Positions 36,167-45,067 of a stretch of DNA of 64,000 bases are shown one piece after another. This DNA comes from Cylindrospermum stagnale PCC 7417 (lineage in GTDB: Bacteria > Cyanobacteriota > Cyanobacteriia > Cyanobacteriales > Nostocaceae). Position 1 is the first letter of the stretch, and each line of letters begins with the position of its first letter. The stretch spans positions 62,001 to 126,000 of the forward strand of contig NC_019757.1 in assembly GCF_000317535.1 (NCBI RefSeq), in the 5' to 3' direction. Position numbers and translations under genes: made by a program. The notes beneath the pieces were generated by a model. The model was not told where the DNA came from and made no database searches. It worked only from the letters and a program-made list of their open reading frames with translations.

Positions 36167-36436
36167 CTTTTGTTTCTCGCTCCCTGACTCTACTAGGGAA
36201 TATATTATCTGAAGCGATGCTGCACATTCAGAAAGCAGACGGCAGCCCAGTTACGATAAAATTAGCAGCACTAAGAGAATTGCTTTCTTTAACTGGCTGA
36301 TTTTTGACTTTCAGAAAAAAGTGCCAATTTGTTTCCCCTAATGTCCATACAAGTGCGCGAAGATTGACTACTTTTATTCACGTGAAATTTCCGAGTTGCC
36401 CATCAGCATAAATGAGCAAATTAAATATTTTAGAGC

Positions 36437-36664
36437 TTAGATATCTATGTCAATTTCAACTAGCTTTTGCCGGGAGGATAAACCGGACTTAATTCTGACA
36501 TAAGATTTGGGTACAGCAAATTTTTCAGCTAGTAGTTTAATTAACTCTTCATTAGCTTTACCATCTACTGGCGGTGATTTTAAATGTACAGTCAAACTCC
36601 CGTCTAGTTGTTCTGCAATCTTTTGCTTTTTTGAATTAGGTTTAACTTTAACTTTTTTTTGCAT
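36437..36664 (-). CDS. DUF167 (YggU-like) protein
   Basis: The 75-residue protein has the whole DUF167 pattern: [30 protein letters not shown] and the final K-S-x-V-x-I-x-S-G-x-x-S-R-x-K. The biochemical role is unknown across bacteria. Its start overlaps the end of the DUF2809 gene by 17 bases, so the two are co-translated. Confidence 0.9.
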   Translation of the reverse strand: MQKKVKVKPNSKKQKIAEQLDGSLTVHLKSPPVDGKANEELIKLLAEKFAVPKSYVRIKSGLSSRQKLVEIDIDI

Positions 36665-37058
36665 TGCCTATTCCTTGTAATTGTCTCAGCCACAACCAAC
36701 CCAAAACACAACCCAAGAGATAATGAGGAAAATCCCACCAAGCAAAGGTAGTACCAAGCAACAATTTACCTATCAAGGTGGCGCGAATTGCCTCTAATAG
36801 TGGTGGATGCCAAAGCTGCAAGAATTCTAGTATACAGGTGATGACAAAAACCCCTAAAGGAATTTGCTGCACTGCTGCCCGATTTCTGAAAAACCAAAAG
36901 GCGAATAAACACCAAAATATCTCGTAAAATATAGCTGCAACGTAGTTATTAAACCACTGTTGGCTAATCCCAGTGTAGTACTTAAAGAAAAAGCCCATCG
37001 CCACAACGATGAGCATAGAAAGGATAATAAATATTTTTTGATTACGGTTTCGGAGCAT
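36648..37058 (-). CDS. DUF2809 family membrane protein
   Basis: The 136-residue protein has four hydrophobic helices (about 8-25, 38-58, 66-84, 108-126). Typical DUF2809 motifs are [22 protein letters not shown] and W-D-F-P-H-Y. The function is unknown. It is the upstream member of a two-gene operon with DUF167. Confidence 0.85.
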   Translation of the reverse strand: MLRNRNQKIFIILSMLIVVAMGFFFKYYTGISQQWFNNYVAAIFYEIFWCLFAFWFFRNRAAVQQIPLGVFVITCILEFLQLWHPPLLEAIRATLIGKLLLGTTFAWWDFPHYLLGCVLGWLWLRQLQGIGNAKKS

Positions 37059-37115
37059 TTTCTTTCTGCTTGAGACTAAAGAAAATTTTAGCTTTTACCC
37101 CGCCGTTTTCTCTCT

Positions 37116-37658
37116 TTATGGATATCTTCTGCTACCAGCACCCACCACACCGATTTTGTGGCGATAGGAGAGTTCCGCACCAAACCAGCCGGTAATACTA
37201 GTCAGCGTACCGACAACAAGGGAGAGGAACAGTCCCCAAGGTAGGATTCGTGATTCAGGATTCCCCAGACGGAGGATGAAGTTGAGGGCACTCAAGACGA
37301 GGATAGAAACGTTAAGAATCAGATGCGCCCAGCCGGCAGTGCGTTTGCGGACTCTTTCAATTTTCAAAAAGTCGCTCATGCCGGTTAGCGCTGCTATGAC
37401 ACCTCCAACTAAACCGAGTCCGATTAGCCATAACGAAGCCCTAGCCCAGAAGAAATCATTGGTTAACCAGTAGCCGAAGTCGCTGCCTAAAGCGGCGGCT
37501 AAAAAGGCTATGGGAAAGATGACTGTTAGGGGGTGTAGAGGATGTCCGGCGATCGCTACTGTGCTGGGTACGCCGCTATCAAGATACTCTCTGTCGTCAC
37601 TTTCAATAATTGGGGGGAGATTTGGGAAAGGTGTCGAATTTGTTTCTGTAGTTTCCAT
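37116..37658 (-). CDS. DUF2231 family membrane protein
   Basis: 180 residues from the ATG at 37658, chosen for the AGGA nine bases upstream. It has four transmembrane helices after a hydrophilic N-terminus of about 33 residues. The signature G-H-P-L-H-P-L-T-V-I-F-P-I-A-F sits near 40. G-x-x-D-F and H-L-I-L-N are also typical of DUF2231, a family of possibly heme- or quinone-interacting membrane proteins of unknown role. The DUF2993 gene lies just upstream (17-bp gap). Confidence 0.8.
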   Translation of the reverse strand: METTETNSTPFPNLPPIIESDDREYLDSGVPSTVAIAGHPLHPLTVIFPIAFLAAALGSDFGYWLTNDFFWARASLWLIGLGLVGGVIAALTGMSDFLKIERVRKRTAGWAHLILNVSILVLSALNFILRLGNPESRILPWGLFLSLVVGTLTSITGWFGAELSYRHKIGVVGAGSRRYP

Positions 37659-37674
37659 TATTAGTATCCTAATT

Positions 37675-38415
37675 TTAAGCGTCAGGAATTTGTTCAACGT
37701 AAGCTTCAGCTTGCAGCGTTAGTTTGCCTACTTCTACTTCTAGTCGCTTAACTCGCAGGCTCATTCCTTCTAAATCAAAGTTACTCAAATTCAAAATCTC
37801 GCTGGTTTGATCTATTAAAGCTTGTGTTAATTCTGGTGAGATTTCCTCATCTTCGCCATACTCAACATTTTCCAGAGACACAGTTGTTCCGTTAGTACTA
37901 ACACGAGGTATCGCTGAAAAAGCAATTTGGTGAGTTTCGCCGTTTTCGACTAACACGATGCTGGCATTGAGTGCAACTTTTCCCTCACCAGGTAGGCGAA
38001 ACTCTACATTTTGGGGTGAGATTGTCATCGGTTGTCCCTGGATATCTATTTTCTGACTTTGGAGTTTTGACCTTACATATTCGGAGTTGAAGGCGCGATT
38101 TATATCGGCTTCGGTTAAGACAACTCGCGCACTGCCTACAGTTGGTTTGGTAAGTTCAATTTTTCCAAAGGCAGCACTGAGAGGATTAATAGCAACGCTA
38201 TTTATTTGCATTTCTATTTCCTCCATGCGGAGGTCTTTTTGCATTACCAAACCTTCGCCTTCAATGGTTACTGTGTCAACTTGTCCCTGAACCAGTTTGA
38301 GCGGATCAGTTTTAATACTGACATCCAAATTTTCTACTGCATCTAGCTGGCTAGATAAGCCAATTTCTGCCGCTTTATTCAGCGCTTGCTCTCCTAATCC
38401 AGGACTATCTGGCAT
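37675..38415 (-). CDS. DUF2993/LmeA-like lipid-binding protein
   Basis: 246 residues, an all-beta elongated protein with the DUF2993 pattern (I-K-T-D-P-L-K-L-V-Q-G-Q-V-D-T-V, L-R-M-E-E-I-E-M-Q-I). Family members in actinobacteria (LmeA) bind phospholipids. No signal peptide is seen, so the cyanobacterial form is probably peripheral at a membrane. It is the first gene of an operon with the DUF2231 protein. Confidence 0.8.
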   Translation of the reverse strand: MPDSPGLGEQALNKAAEIGLSSQLDAVENLDVSIKTDPLKLVQGQVDTVTIEGEGLVMQKDLRMEEIEMQINSVAINPLSAAFGKIELTKPTVGSARVVLTEADINRAFNSEYVRSKLQSQKIDIQGQPMTISPQNVEFRLPGEGKVALNASIVLVENGETHQIAFSAIPRVSTNGTTVSLENVEYGEDEEISPELTQALIDQTSEILNLSNFDLEGMSLRVKRLEVEVGKLTLQAEAYVEQIPDA

Positions 38416-38671
38416 TATGACTTCATCTCCTGTTCGACTATCTTGGAGTCAATCTAGAAGATTGGCATTAAAAATTTATCTATCTGGCGAAAGAGTAAAA
38501 GTTTTTAACTTATCTGTCTAATAGTGGAGGTAATAAACAAGCCACAAAAAAATGCTTTCTCTATCCTGAGTTACCTAGGTAATCGCTCAAAAGAAAGATG
38601 GATTATTACTAATATCTATGGCAAATTGAAATTGGCAATAGTTACGAATACTTTTCCGAGGAGAACTAAAG

Positions 38672-39727
38672 ATGGTATACACTTTAGATGATACTAAACG
38701 CAATGCAATCGCTACTAAATTGGGAGACATGAAATTACTCCAACAGTTGCTCATTGAGAATGAGCAACTATTTTTGAGAGAATCCACTGATAGTGAAATC
38801 TCTCAACGCATCCAAGATATGCTTAATGATGACCAAAAAAATCTGGGCGTGCTGGATACTGTAATCGTTCAGTATGGCATCCACAAAGAACCAAATAGAA
38901 CGGTTCAACAAGAGGTGGAAAAGGTTCGGGAACTGATGCAAGGTTCTGAATTGAGCTTGTATGAAAAAGTATTTAAGCATGAATTGCTGAAGCACCAACA
39001 AGTAATGACCGGCTTGTTAATTCACAAGGCTGCTCAAAGAGTTGGTGCTGATGTAATGGCGGCAATTGGCCCTTTAAATACAATTAACTTTGAGAACCGC
39101 GCCCACCAAGAGCAACTCAAAGGTATTCTGGAGATTTTGGGTGTGCGCGAACTCACCGGACAAGATGCAGATCAAGGTATTTGGGCGCGAGTTCAGGATG
39201 CCGTGGCAGCATTTACTGGCGTAGTAGGTAGTGCTGTTACTCAAACCAGTGATAAACAGGATTTGAACATCCAGGATGTGCTCCGTATGGATCACAATAA
39301 GGTTAATGTCCTGTTTACTGAACTGTTACAAAGCAATGATCCGCAAAAGATCCAAGAGTATTTTGGTCAAATCTACAAGGATTTAACTGCCCACGCTGAA
39401 GCGGAAGAAGAAATAGTTTATCCACGAGTCCGTGCTTTCTACGGTGAGGAAGATACCCAAGAGCTTTATGATGAACAAGCTGAGATGAAACGGCTGTTAG
39501 ACGAAATTAGGAATATTAACCCTTCTGCATCTGAATTTAAAGATAGAGTCAGACAATTGTCGGACATCGTTACGGATCATGTTCGTCAAGAAGAAAACAC
39601 ATTGTTTGCGGCAATTCGCAATAATTTAAGCACTGTGCAGAGTGAGGAACTATCTACACAGTTCAAATCTGCTAAGAGTAGAATTCAGCAGAGATTCGGG
39701 GGCGCTAAGACCGGAGCAAATGTCTAG
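38672..39727 (+). CDS. Ferritin-like plus hemerythrin (HHE) two-domain protein
   Basis: 351 residues. The N-terminal half (about 15-165) is a four-helix bundle with repeated E and H-x2-E-like metal-ligand candidates, ferritin-like in style. The C-terminal half (205-320) is a hemerythrin HHE domain with regularly spaced ligands: M-D-H-N, A-H-A-E-A-E-E-E, Y-D-E-Q, D-H-V-R-Q-E-E-N. HHE proteins bind a di-iron centre for O2, NO or iron sensing and storage. GAGGAGA precedes the ATG. A palindrome follows the stop by 35 bp. The fusion suggests an iron or oxidative stress function, by inference. Confidence 0.8.
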   Translation: MVYTLDDTKRNAIATKLGDMKLLQQLLIENEQLFLRESTDSEISQRIQDMLNDDQKNLGVLDTVIVQYGIHKEPNRTVQQEVEKVRELMQGSELSLYEKVFKHELLKHQQVMTGLLIHKAAQRVGADVMAAIGPLNTINFENRAHQEQLKGILEILGVRELTGQDADQGIWARVQDAVAAFTGVVGSAVTQTSDKQDLNIQDVLRMDHNKVNVLFTELLQSNDPQKIQEYFGQIYKDLTAHAEAEEEIVYPRVRAFYGEEDTQELYDEQAEMKRLLDEIRNINPSASEFKDRVRQLSDIVTDHVRQEENTLFAAIRNNLSTVQSEELSTQFKSAKSRIQQRFGGAKTGANV

Positions 39728-39761
39728 CATTGCAGCGGTTTTAAAATAATTAGCTCATACT

Positions 39762-39790
39762 GTAGGGACACAGCAATGCTGTGTCCCTAC
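39762..39790. repeat. Dispersed palindrome, agggacacagcaatgctgtg family
   Basis: GTAGGGACACAGCA and TGCTGTGTCCCTAC form a near-perfect hairpin 35 bp after the stop codon at 39727. Close relatives lie at 49617-49645 and 63769-63796, also just downstream of plus-strand genes. Confidence 0.8.
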
Positions 39791-39837
39791 TACGACTATC
39801 TATGGTTCATTGAGTAGAGATGTTGCAGGTATTGTTT

Positions 39838-40158
39838 CTACTTTTGCTTGCTGGCTAACATCCGAGTGACTTGTTCTGACTGCAATGGTTTGCGTTCTAT
39901 ATTCTGGAAGCAATCAACTTTTTGCAGAAAAGTATATGCTGTTTTAAAATTACTTAAATTAACTAGAACAATATCTTCATATACTGATTCTTGGGGAATT
40001 TGTACCTGCAAAATTAATTCTCTTAGATTATTTTGGGTAATAGCAAGTTCCAAATATTTCAGAAATAACTCGCGTTTTTTAGAACGCACACTAAGCAAGT
40101 ACCAATTACCATTAACAGGCGGTTGTAATGAGGGTTCTACTGGTTGTATGGGGGGCAT
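39838..40158 (-). CDS. Small NGN (NusG N-terminal)-like protein
   Basis: 106 residues. After a Pro-rich start, residues 18-100 resemble the NusG N-terminal domain: W-Y-L-L-S-V-R-S-K-K-R-E, an I-L-Q-V-Q-I-P-Q-E strand, and a closing L-Q-S-E-Q-V-T-R-M-L like the NusG P-L-x-x-x-E-V-x-x-I-L. No KOW domain follows, unlike NusG (about 180 residues). It could contact RNA polymerase as a short paralogue. The assignment is pattern-level and moderately uncertain. Confidence 0.55.
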   Translation of the reverse strand: MPPIQPVEPSLQPPVNGNWYLLSVRSKKRELFLKYLELAITQNNLRELILQVQIPQESVYEDIVLVNLSNFKTAYTFLQKVDCFQNIERKPLQSEQVTRMLASKQK

Positions 40159-40510
40159 AGTTCGCGGTACTAAGGTTAGATTTGATCACAATATTAAACC
40201 ATCCAAAATTCTTTTAAGATTTTTCAGTAAAGAATTTGGGTTTAATCATACGAGAAAATAATGAAGTTGATTCTATCAAATTTAAATTTTGACTTTTATC
40301 TGTTAGTAGTCAAAGTCAAAATTAGGTTGATGAATCGCGGCTAAGAAGGATTTTTTTGACTAGCTATTAACCAAAATAGTATAGCAGTAATTTTCTCGGT
40401 TATTCATCTCTAGGAATTGCTGCTGGTGAGTTATATTGACTACCACTGCACCACTATAGCAATCCTAAATCATTCGTGAGACGGTCTATTGCCTGCCTCA
40501 TGGTTGATTT

Positions 40511-41686
40511 TTACAACCAAAATTTATAAGCGGCATAAGCCATTGTTACAACGCCGGTAAGAATGGCAGATTCATCGACTTCAAATTGGGGATGGTGTAA
40601 TGGGTGATTAATGATTCTTTCTTTGTAGCCTACTCCCAAGCGAAACATGGAACCGGGGGCGTGTTCTAAATACACGGAAAAATCTTCAGCACCAAGGGAG
40701 GGTTCGGGTAGTACTTGAACGCGATCGCAACTCCAAGCTTCTTCCGCTGCTGATTGGCACAATTGGGTGAGGGTGTAATCGTTTTGCACACTGGGCACGC
40801 CTTGGCGATAATTAACTTGATAACGCCCGCCGTAGGCATGGCAGACATTAGCGACAATGTTTTCAATCCAGCTGGGGAGATTGGCACGACTTTCTGGATG
40901 GAGCGATCGCACAGTACCCAATAACTGCACCTGATCGGCAATCACATTTGGCGCTCTGCCACCATTAATCTGCCCTATGCTCAACACTACTGGACGCAAG
41001 GGATTCTGTGTCCGGCTAATCGCTTGTTGCAGTGAGGTAATGACTTGGGCAGCAATCCAAATGGCATCAATTGCCTCATGGGGACGGGCCCCATGTCCAG
41101 ATTCGCCGATAATCATAATCTCTAAATCATCAGCTGCTGCCGTTAATGCTCCGTAACGGATACCAATTGAACCTGCGGGGATAGAAGGGAAAACATGCAA
41201 CCCTAATATTGCTGAGACGTTTTCCATCGCCCCATCTTTCACCATCCATGCGGCCCCTTGGGCAAGTTCTTCCGCTGGCTGAAATAAAAATCGCACCTTA
41301 CCACCCAACTCTTCTGCCAGTTCGGACAGGATCATTGCCGTTCCTAACCCGACTGTGGTGTGGATATCGTGACCGCAAGCATGCATCACCCCTGCTGTGC
41401 GAGAGGCATATTCTAACCCAGTACGTTCTTGAATCGGCAAGGCATCCATGTCGGTGCGAATTGCCAATAAACGGTCATTTTGGTTAGTGCCTTGGAGTTC
41501 GCCGATGACGCCGGTTTTGCCAACTCCCTCTTGCACATGTAAACCGCTAGAAGATAACACACCAGCAACAAAGGCGGCTGTTTGGTACTCTTGACCGCTG
41601 AGTTCTGGGTGTGAGTGGAGATGGCGGCGAATTTCAATTAAGCGGGGTGCTAGTGTTTTGGCTAAGTCTTTAATACGGGTAAGCAT
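40511..41686 (-). CDS. M20 family amidohydrolase
   Basis: 391 residues, a di-metal hydrolase of the HipO/N-acyl-amino-acid amidohydrolase type. Metal-binding and catalytic motifs: R-T-D-M-D-A-L-P, M-H-A-C-G-H-D-I-H-T, F-Q-P-A-E-E-L-A-Q-G-A and G-A-E-D-F-S-V-Y. Length and order are standard. It should cleave N-acylated amino acids or related amides (IAA-amino acid hydrolase-like). Exact substrate unknown. Confidence 0.93.
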   Translation of the reverse strand: MLTRIKDLAKTLAPRLIEIRRHLHSHPELSGQEYQTAAFVAGVLSSSGLHVQEGVGKTGVIGELQGTNQNDRLLAIRTDMDALPIQERTGLEYASRTAGVMHACGHDIHTTVGLGTAMILSELAEELGGKVRFLFQPAEELAQGAAWMVKDGAMENVSAILGLHVFPSIPAGSIGIRYGALTAAADDLEIMIIGESGHGARPHEAIDAIWIAAQVITSLQQAISRTQNPLRPVVLSIGQINGGRAPNVIADQVQLLGTVRSLHPESRANLPSWIENIVANVCHAYGGRYQVNYRQGVPSVQNDYTLTQLCQSAAEEAWSCDRVQVLPEPSLGAEDFSVYLEHAPGSMFRLGVGYKERIINHPLHHPQFEVDESAILTGVVTMAYAAYKFWL

Positions 41687-41930
41687 CGATTGATTTCAGT
41701 TGACAGGCTCTGCTTTCATGATAAAGAAGTGTCAATCAACAAAATGCTCTCACTCTACAGCAAGCAGACCCACCCCACTTAATTGAAAAAATAACATCTG
41801 TCTAAAGGTGATGAAGAAAATATAAAAATTTGATTAATCCTGATGGAGGAACTACACAAAATGAAATAGAGACCCTATAATAAGCTTAGTCGGACACTAT
41901 ACTGAACCATCTATAGACTACCAAGTATGT

Positions 41931-41970
41931 GATCCCCCTAGCCCAATGCAAAAAGGCGGCTAGGGGGATC
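41931..41970 (+). terminator. Strong stem-loop with T-tract
   Basis: GATCCCCCTAGCC (41931-41943) pairs perfectly with GGCTAGGGGGATC (41958-41970) and is followed by TTGTTTTT. It has the form of a rho-independent terminator on the plus strand, yet no plus-strand gene precedes it, so it may end an unknown short transcript or be part of a dispersed element. Confidence 0.6.
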
Positions 41971-42022
41971 TTGTTTTTGGGTATTTGTTTCAGGCACCCA
42001 AAGAAATAAATCATCCCGTAGG

Positions 42023-42059
42023 ACAGGCGTCCCGCCTGTCTAACAGGCGGGACGCCTGT
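42023..42059. repeat. Perfect 17-bp palindrome repeat
   Basis: ACAGGCGTCCCGCCTGT (42023-42039) and ACAGGCGGGACGCCTGT (42043-42059) are exact reverse complements with a 3-base loop, about 37 bp past the kinase stop. Each arm is itself nearly palindromic. A shorter relative sits at 51888-51908. Confidence 0.8.
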
Positions 42060-42095
42060 TCTACAATTTGGGCTGGATTTTGATGTGGTAATCTT

Positions 42096-43820
42096 TTAAC
42101 GCCAGCCTAACCAGCGCAACCCTGGGACAATCAGGTAGTGACTCACTCCCAACCAAAAGCTGATTAAGACACCGACAAAACTAAAGAAAGCAATTGGCAC
42201 CGCTAACTCCAACCAGGTGGGTTGACTAGAAAATTGGAAGAGTGCAGCGGGAAACCCGAAAAAAATCAACACGGCAAAGAAGCTGGCACTGCCAAAGGCA
42301 GCAATAAAGGCATAAACTAGGTGATGACTACGAATGCCTAAACTCAAGGTGAGTAGGGAAATTGCCACTAAAATCCATCCCGTCAACCCTTCACCGCTAT
42401 TTTGTGGGGTGATTAATTGGTAAATTATCCAGCCTAAGCCGTAGCTAATCATCCCCATCAGGGATGCTACTAAAAACCGCCGCTTTTGACCAAAACTCCC
42501 GGATAAGGTGAGTCCCCAGGCGGTTCCCAAACCAGCTACGGCAAAAACTATGATTTCTGCACCTACCACAGGTTGAGTATTTGGTAATAATTCCGGTACT
42601 TGATACAACATAAATTCCACTAGCCGATCGCCTAAGTTTGTGCGATATGCTAAGAGAAAGCCGGCGATCGCCCCAATGGCAGCACCGATCCCGGCGAGAA
42701 CCATGGACCAAACCGTTGCTAGACAAGCTAGGAGTAATTTGGCGATCGCTTTAATAATAAAAAGACTAGTGTCCGCAATCCCTTGATTCAGGTCGTCTAA
42801 AGCTTGTTCAATTGCTTGGATTAGCAAATTAAATTGCTGGGATATTTGCTTAAACGCGTTCTTTACTGGGGCAAATAAACCCTGCTTTGATGCGGCTTGA
42901 GAGATTTTGACTAACCGTTTTTGAATGATAGCTGCATTTGCGGGGCGCGATCGCACATCCTCCTGCACCATCTCATCAATCAAATCTGCTAGACGCGGGT
43001 TAAAATTACCCTGATTTCGCCAGCGCAACTGACCAGTTACGGGATCTTCCAACTCCGGCGGATACTTACCCGTGAGTAGTTCAATCATCGTCCGTCCTAG
43101 GGCATAAAAATCAGCCGCAGGCCCCACATTACCCCCAGTCACTTGTTCTGGTGGACTGTACCCAGAAGAATATAACCGCGTAGAACTAGATGGATAACGC
43201 AAAATTGCGCCGCTGAATTGTTTGGCCCCACCAAAATCAATCAGCACCAACTGATTTGTGCTTGTCCCCCCCGAATTACGCAGCATTAAATTAGAAGGTT
43301 TAATATCCCGGTGAATAATCTGGCTTTTGTGCAATTCCTGCAAAATCTTCACAGCTTGGAGAAACCAGTTCAACACCAAATCTTCTGGACACCCTTGAGG
43401 ATAACTTCTGCGTATTTCCTCTAGGTTCTGCCCATTAATTTTTTCCATCACCAGACAAGCCAACTGGTGCGGTTTAGGTTGCGGCAAATTTATTTGAAAA
43501 TACCCTTCAGCCTCGACTCTGGGAACACCGGTATTCCGCAAACCAATTAAAACCGCCGCTTCTTGGGTAAACAATTCCAGTGCTTTTGGTGAAGTTTCTA
43601 CCAACACTTTCAGCACCTTCTCGGTTTGGGTCTTTTCATCCCAAATCGTGTAAATTTGGGCAAATCCACCCGAACCCAACGGCTCGATGGGCAAATAGCG
43701 GTCTAACAACTGTAGCGGTGCGCCACAGCTGTTACAAAATTTGTTTCCCCAAGGTTGGGGGTAAGGTCGTTGACAGTCAGGGTTTATGCAGTGAACCGCG
43801 CTCTGAGTAATGTGGGACAA
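42096..43820 (-). CDS. Membrane-anchored serine/threonine protein kinase with zinc-ribbon N-terminus
   Basis: 574 residues. The N-terminal zinc ribbon has C-x4-C (about 11-16) and C-x2-C (29-32). The kinase domain (about 42-305) shows G-S-G-G-F-A glycine loop, V-L-K-V-L Lys, I-H-R-D-I-K-P-S-N catalytic loop, D-F-G-G-A-K and the P-P-E-Q (APE) motif. After a linker (about 305-350) there are six or so hydrophobic segments, so it is membrane-integral. The start codon appears to be TTG, because no ATG precedes the first Cys. It may phosphorylate proteins read by the FHA protein at 11081, although they are far apart. Confidence 0.88.
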   Translation of the reverse strand: MSHITQSAVHCINPDCQRPYPQPWGNKFCNSCGAPLQLLDRYLPIEPLGSGGFAQIYTIWDEKTQTEKVLKVLVETSPKALELFTQEAAVLIGLRNTGVPRVEAEGYFQINLPQPKPHQLACLVMEKINGQNLEEIRRSYPQGCPEDLVLNWFLQAVKILQELHKSQIIHRDIKPSNLMLRNSGGTSTNQLVLIDFGGAKQFSGAILRYPSSSTRLYSSGYSPPEQVTGGNVGPAADFYALGRTMIELLTGKYPPELEDPVTGQLRWRNQGNFNPRLADLIDEMVQEDVRSRPANAAIIQKRLVKISQAASKQGLFAPVKNAFKQISQQFNLLIQAIEQALDDLNQGIADTSLFIIKAIAKLLLACLATVWSMVLAGIGAAIGAIAGFLLAYRTNLGDRLVEFMLYQVPELLPNTQPVVGAEIIVFAVAGLGTAWGLTLSGSFGQKRRFLVASLMGMISYGLGWIIYQLITPQNSGEGLTGWILVAISLLTLSLGIRSHHLVYAFIAAFGSASFFAVLIFFGFPAALFQFSSQPTWLELAVPIAFFSFVGVLISFWLGVSHYLIVPGLRWLGWR

Positions 43821-44015
43821 AACCGCTAGAGGACAAAGGCTGAGTTGATTTTAGCGCTTATTTTACTTAAGTTCTAAATGTTGCATTTAACCTGTCTTTC
43901 AACCTTACAGATGAGATGCGCCCTTTTGTGGGGGTGCTGTGTGCGATCATCGCAGTTTGTCTCCTCTGCAAAATTGGTCAGCTTTGAATGCTTTAAGTGA
44001 TAAAAGGTTTGATAA

Positions 44016-44267
44016 ATGAAAAATAATGTATTTGGTAAGTTAATTGCCTTTCTCAATTAATTAGAACAAGATAAAATCAGTTATTCTTTAACCCATAATC
44101 GCGATGAAACCGTTATGGTGAATGTGGCTATACCTGGGCAAAGATGGGAAGTTGAATTTTTTGCAGATGGTTCGGTTGAGGTCGAAAGATTTATTAGCAG
44201 CGGAGAAGTTGCTGGGGAAGATGTGTTGAGTGAGTTATTCGCTATGCAATATAATGCTTTAAGCTAA
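44016..44267 (+). pseudogene. Small conserved gene broken by one stop codon
   Basis: ATG at 44016 opens a frame M-K-N-N-V-F-G-K-L-I-A-F-L-N, then TAA (44058-44060, codon 15), then L-E-Q-D-K-I-S-Y-S-L and on to W-E-V-E-F-F-A-D-G-S-V-E-V-E-R-F and a natural TAA at 44265. The frame is continuous apart from that codon, where a Gln codon (CAA) would differ by one base. The product would be an 83-residue small soluble protein of unknown function. Confidence 0.65.
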
Positions 44268-44303
44268 AGCCATAACACACCCTACTGGCTAAAAAAAATA
44301 AAA

Positions 44304-44337
44304 GGCAAGTAAGGTTGTATATACAACATTGCTTGCC
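44304..44337 (-). terminator. Rho-independent terminator of the 44404 gene
   Basis: GGCAAGTAAGGTTGTA and TACAACATTGCTTGCC form a long stem-loop (44304-44337). On the minus strand it is followed by TTTTATTTTTTTT (the complement of 44291-44303). It lies 67 bp beyond the minus-strand stop codon at 44404. Confidence 0.75.
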
Positions 44338-44403
44338 CTAACATAACCATCAAAACACCTAGTCTATTGAATAAATTCCTTTATTCTAAGTGTTTATTTT
44401 TAG

Positions 44404-44673
44404 TTATTTATTCACAATCTTGGCTTCTTCAACATAAATCTGGTTGTACTGTACTATATTTACCACAGTATTTTGTGTACAATTTGTTGCTTCTTTTGGT
44501 TCTATTCCACTGATGCCTATCCCTAGCTGAGATATCAAAAAAAAAGCTTGGATTACAGAGCGGTTATTCTTAATCCAAGTTCTACAGGTACAAAAAACTT
44601 GAAAAGTCTCTTGTACTGGTAGTTTTTTCTGAATTGCGCTAGAATTAGGGAAGTCAAAATCTACTTTTTTCAC
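44404..44673 (-). CDS. Small hypothetical protein with complete expression signals
   Basis: 89 residues, starting at GTG (44673). I do not recognise the sequence. It has a Lys/Asp/Phe-rich start, C-x-C-R-T-W, a short hydrophobic stretch (I-Q-A-F-F-L-I-S-Q-L-G-I-G-I-S-G-I, about 40-56) and a polar C-terminus. Four independent signals support it: consensus promoter at 44722-44749, AGGATG ten bases before GTG, no rival frame, and a terminator at 44304-44337. Function unknown. The hydrophobic stretch could be a membrane segment. Confidence 0.6.
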   Translation of the reverse strand: MKKVDFDFPNSSAIQKKLPVQETFQVFCTCRTWIKNNRSVIQAFFLISQLGIGISGIEPKEATNCTQNTVVNIVQYNQIYVEEAKIVNK

Positions 44674-45063
44674 AGAAATTCATCCTGTTGATTGGATTTT
44701 CACCAATGCTGGATGTACGAAATTATAGAGAAACGCTTCTGGAGTGCAAGTCCAGGGGCGTTTTTTGCATTTCTGCACTTATTGTCCACGCATCCCTCCA
44801 TAATTTTGTGTTACCAGCGTTGGCTGTTTCCAGTCTAGCACCGAGATTTCTAATTAGCAAAGATTTTCCGGTGCTTTGGCGCATATTTTGTCATTTAAAA
44901 GGGGATACCTTTAGAAGGATATCCTTTATTGTATTATTTGCAAATAAGCCAGACACTGAAAATTACTGCTAAACAAGAGTTATAGGAGATTTATTTTAGC
45001 AAAGGTACGCAAATTTTACTTACCGGTATGCAGTATTTGCTTGCCTATATTATAATTTAAGCT
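44674..45063. other. Divergent regulatory spacer
   Basis: About 390 bp between the divergent small genes, holding a promoter at each end. The plus-strand frame 44688-44972 has no start signal or domain and I do not call it. Confidence 0.5.
44722..44763 (-). promoter_or_regulatory. Sigma-70-type promoter with palindrome over the -35 box
   Basis: On the minus strand TTGCAC (44749-44744) and TATAAT (44727-44722) are separated by 16 bp, close to consensus, with about 42 bp of leader to the GTG at 44673. An imperfect inverted repeat AAACGCTTCTGGA (44731-44743)/TCCAGGGGCGTTT (44751-44763) surrounds the -35 hexamer. It could be an operator or, on the plus strand, a terminator (T-tract follows). Confidence 0.6.
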
Positions 45064-45067
45064 ATGA
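45051..45067 (+). promoter_or_regulatory. Promoter -10 box directly before a start codon
   Basis: TATAAT (45051-45056) ends seven bases before the first ATG of the HTH gene (45064). A transcript from it would begin within a base or two of the ATG. There is no Shine-Dalgarno sequence. The -35 hexamer is not clear (ATGCAG at 45028 by spacing). Confidence 0.55.

Larger units (their letters stand above)
41687..42095. other. Spacer with two strong hairpins
   Basis: No gene. It includes the inverted repeats at 41931-41970 and 42023-42059, described separately. Confidence 0.5.

Noticed and set aside
44688-44972. 94-codon plus-strand frame
   Set aside because: Overlaps the promoter of the minus-strand gene, has no start signal and no domain.
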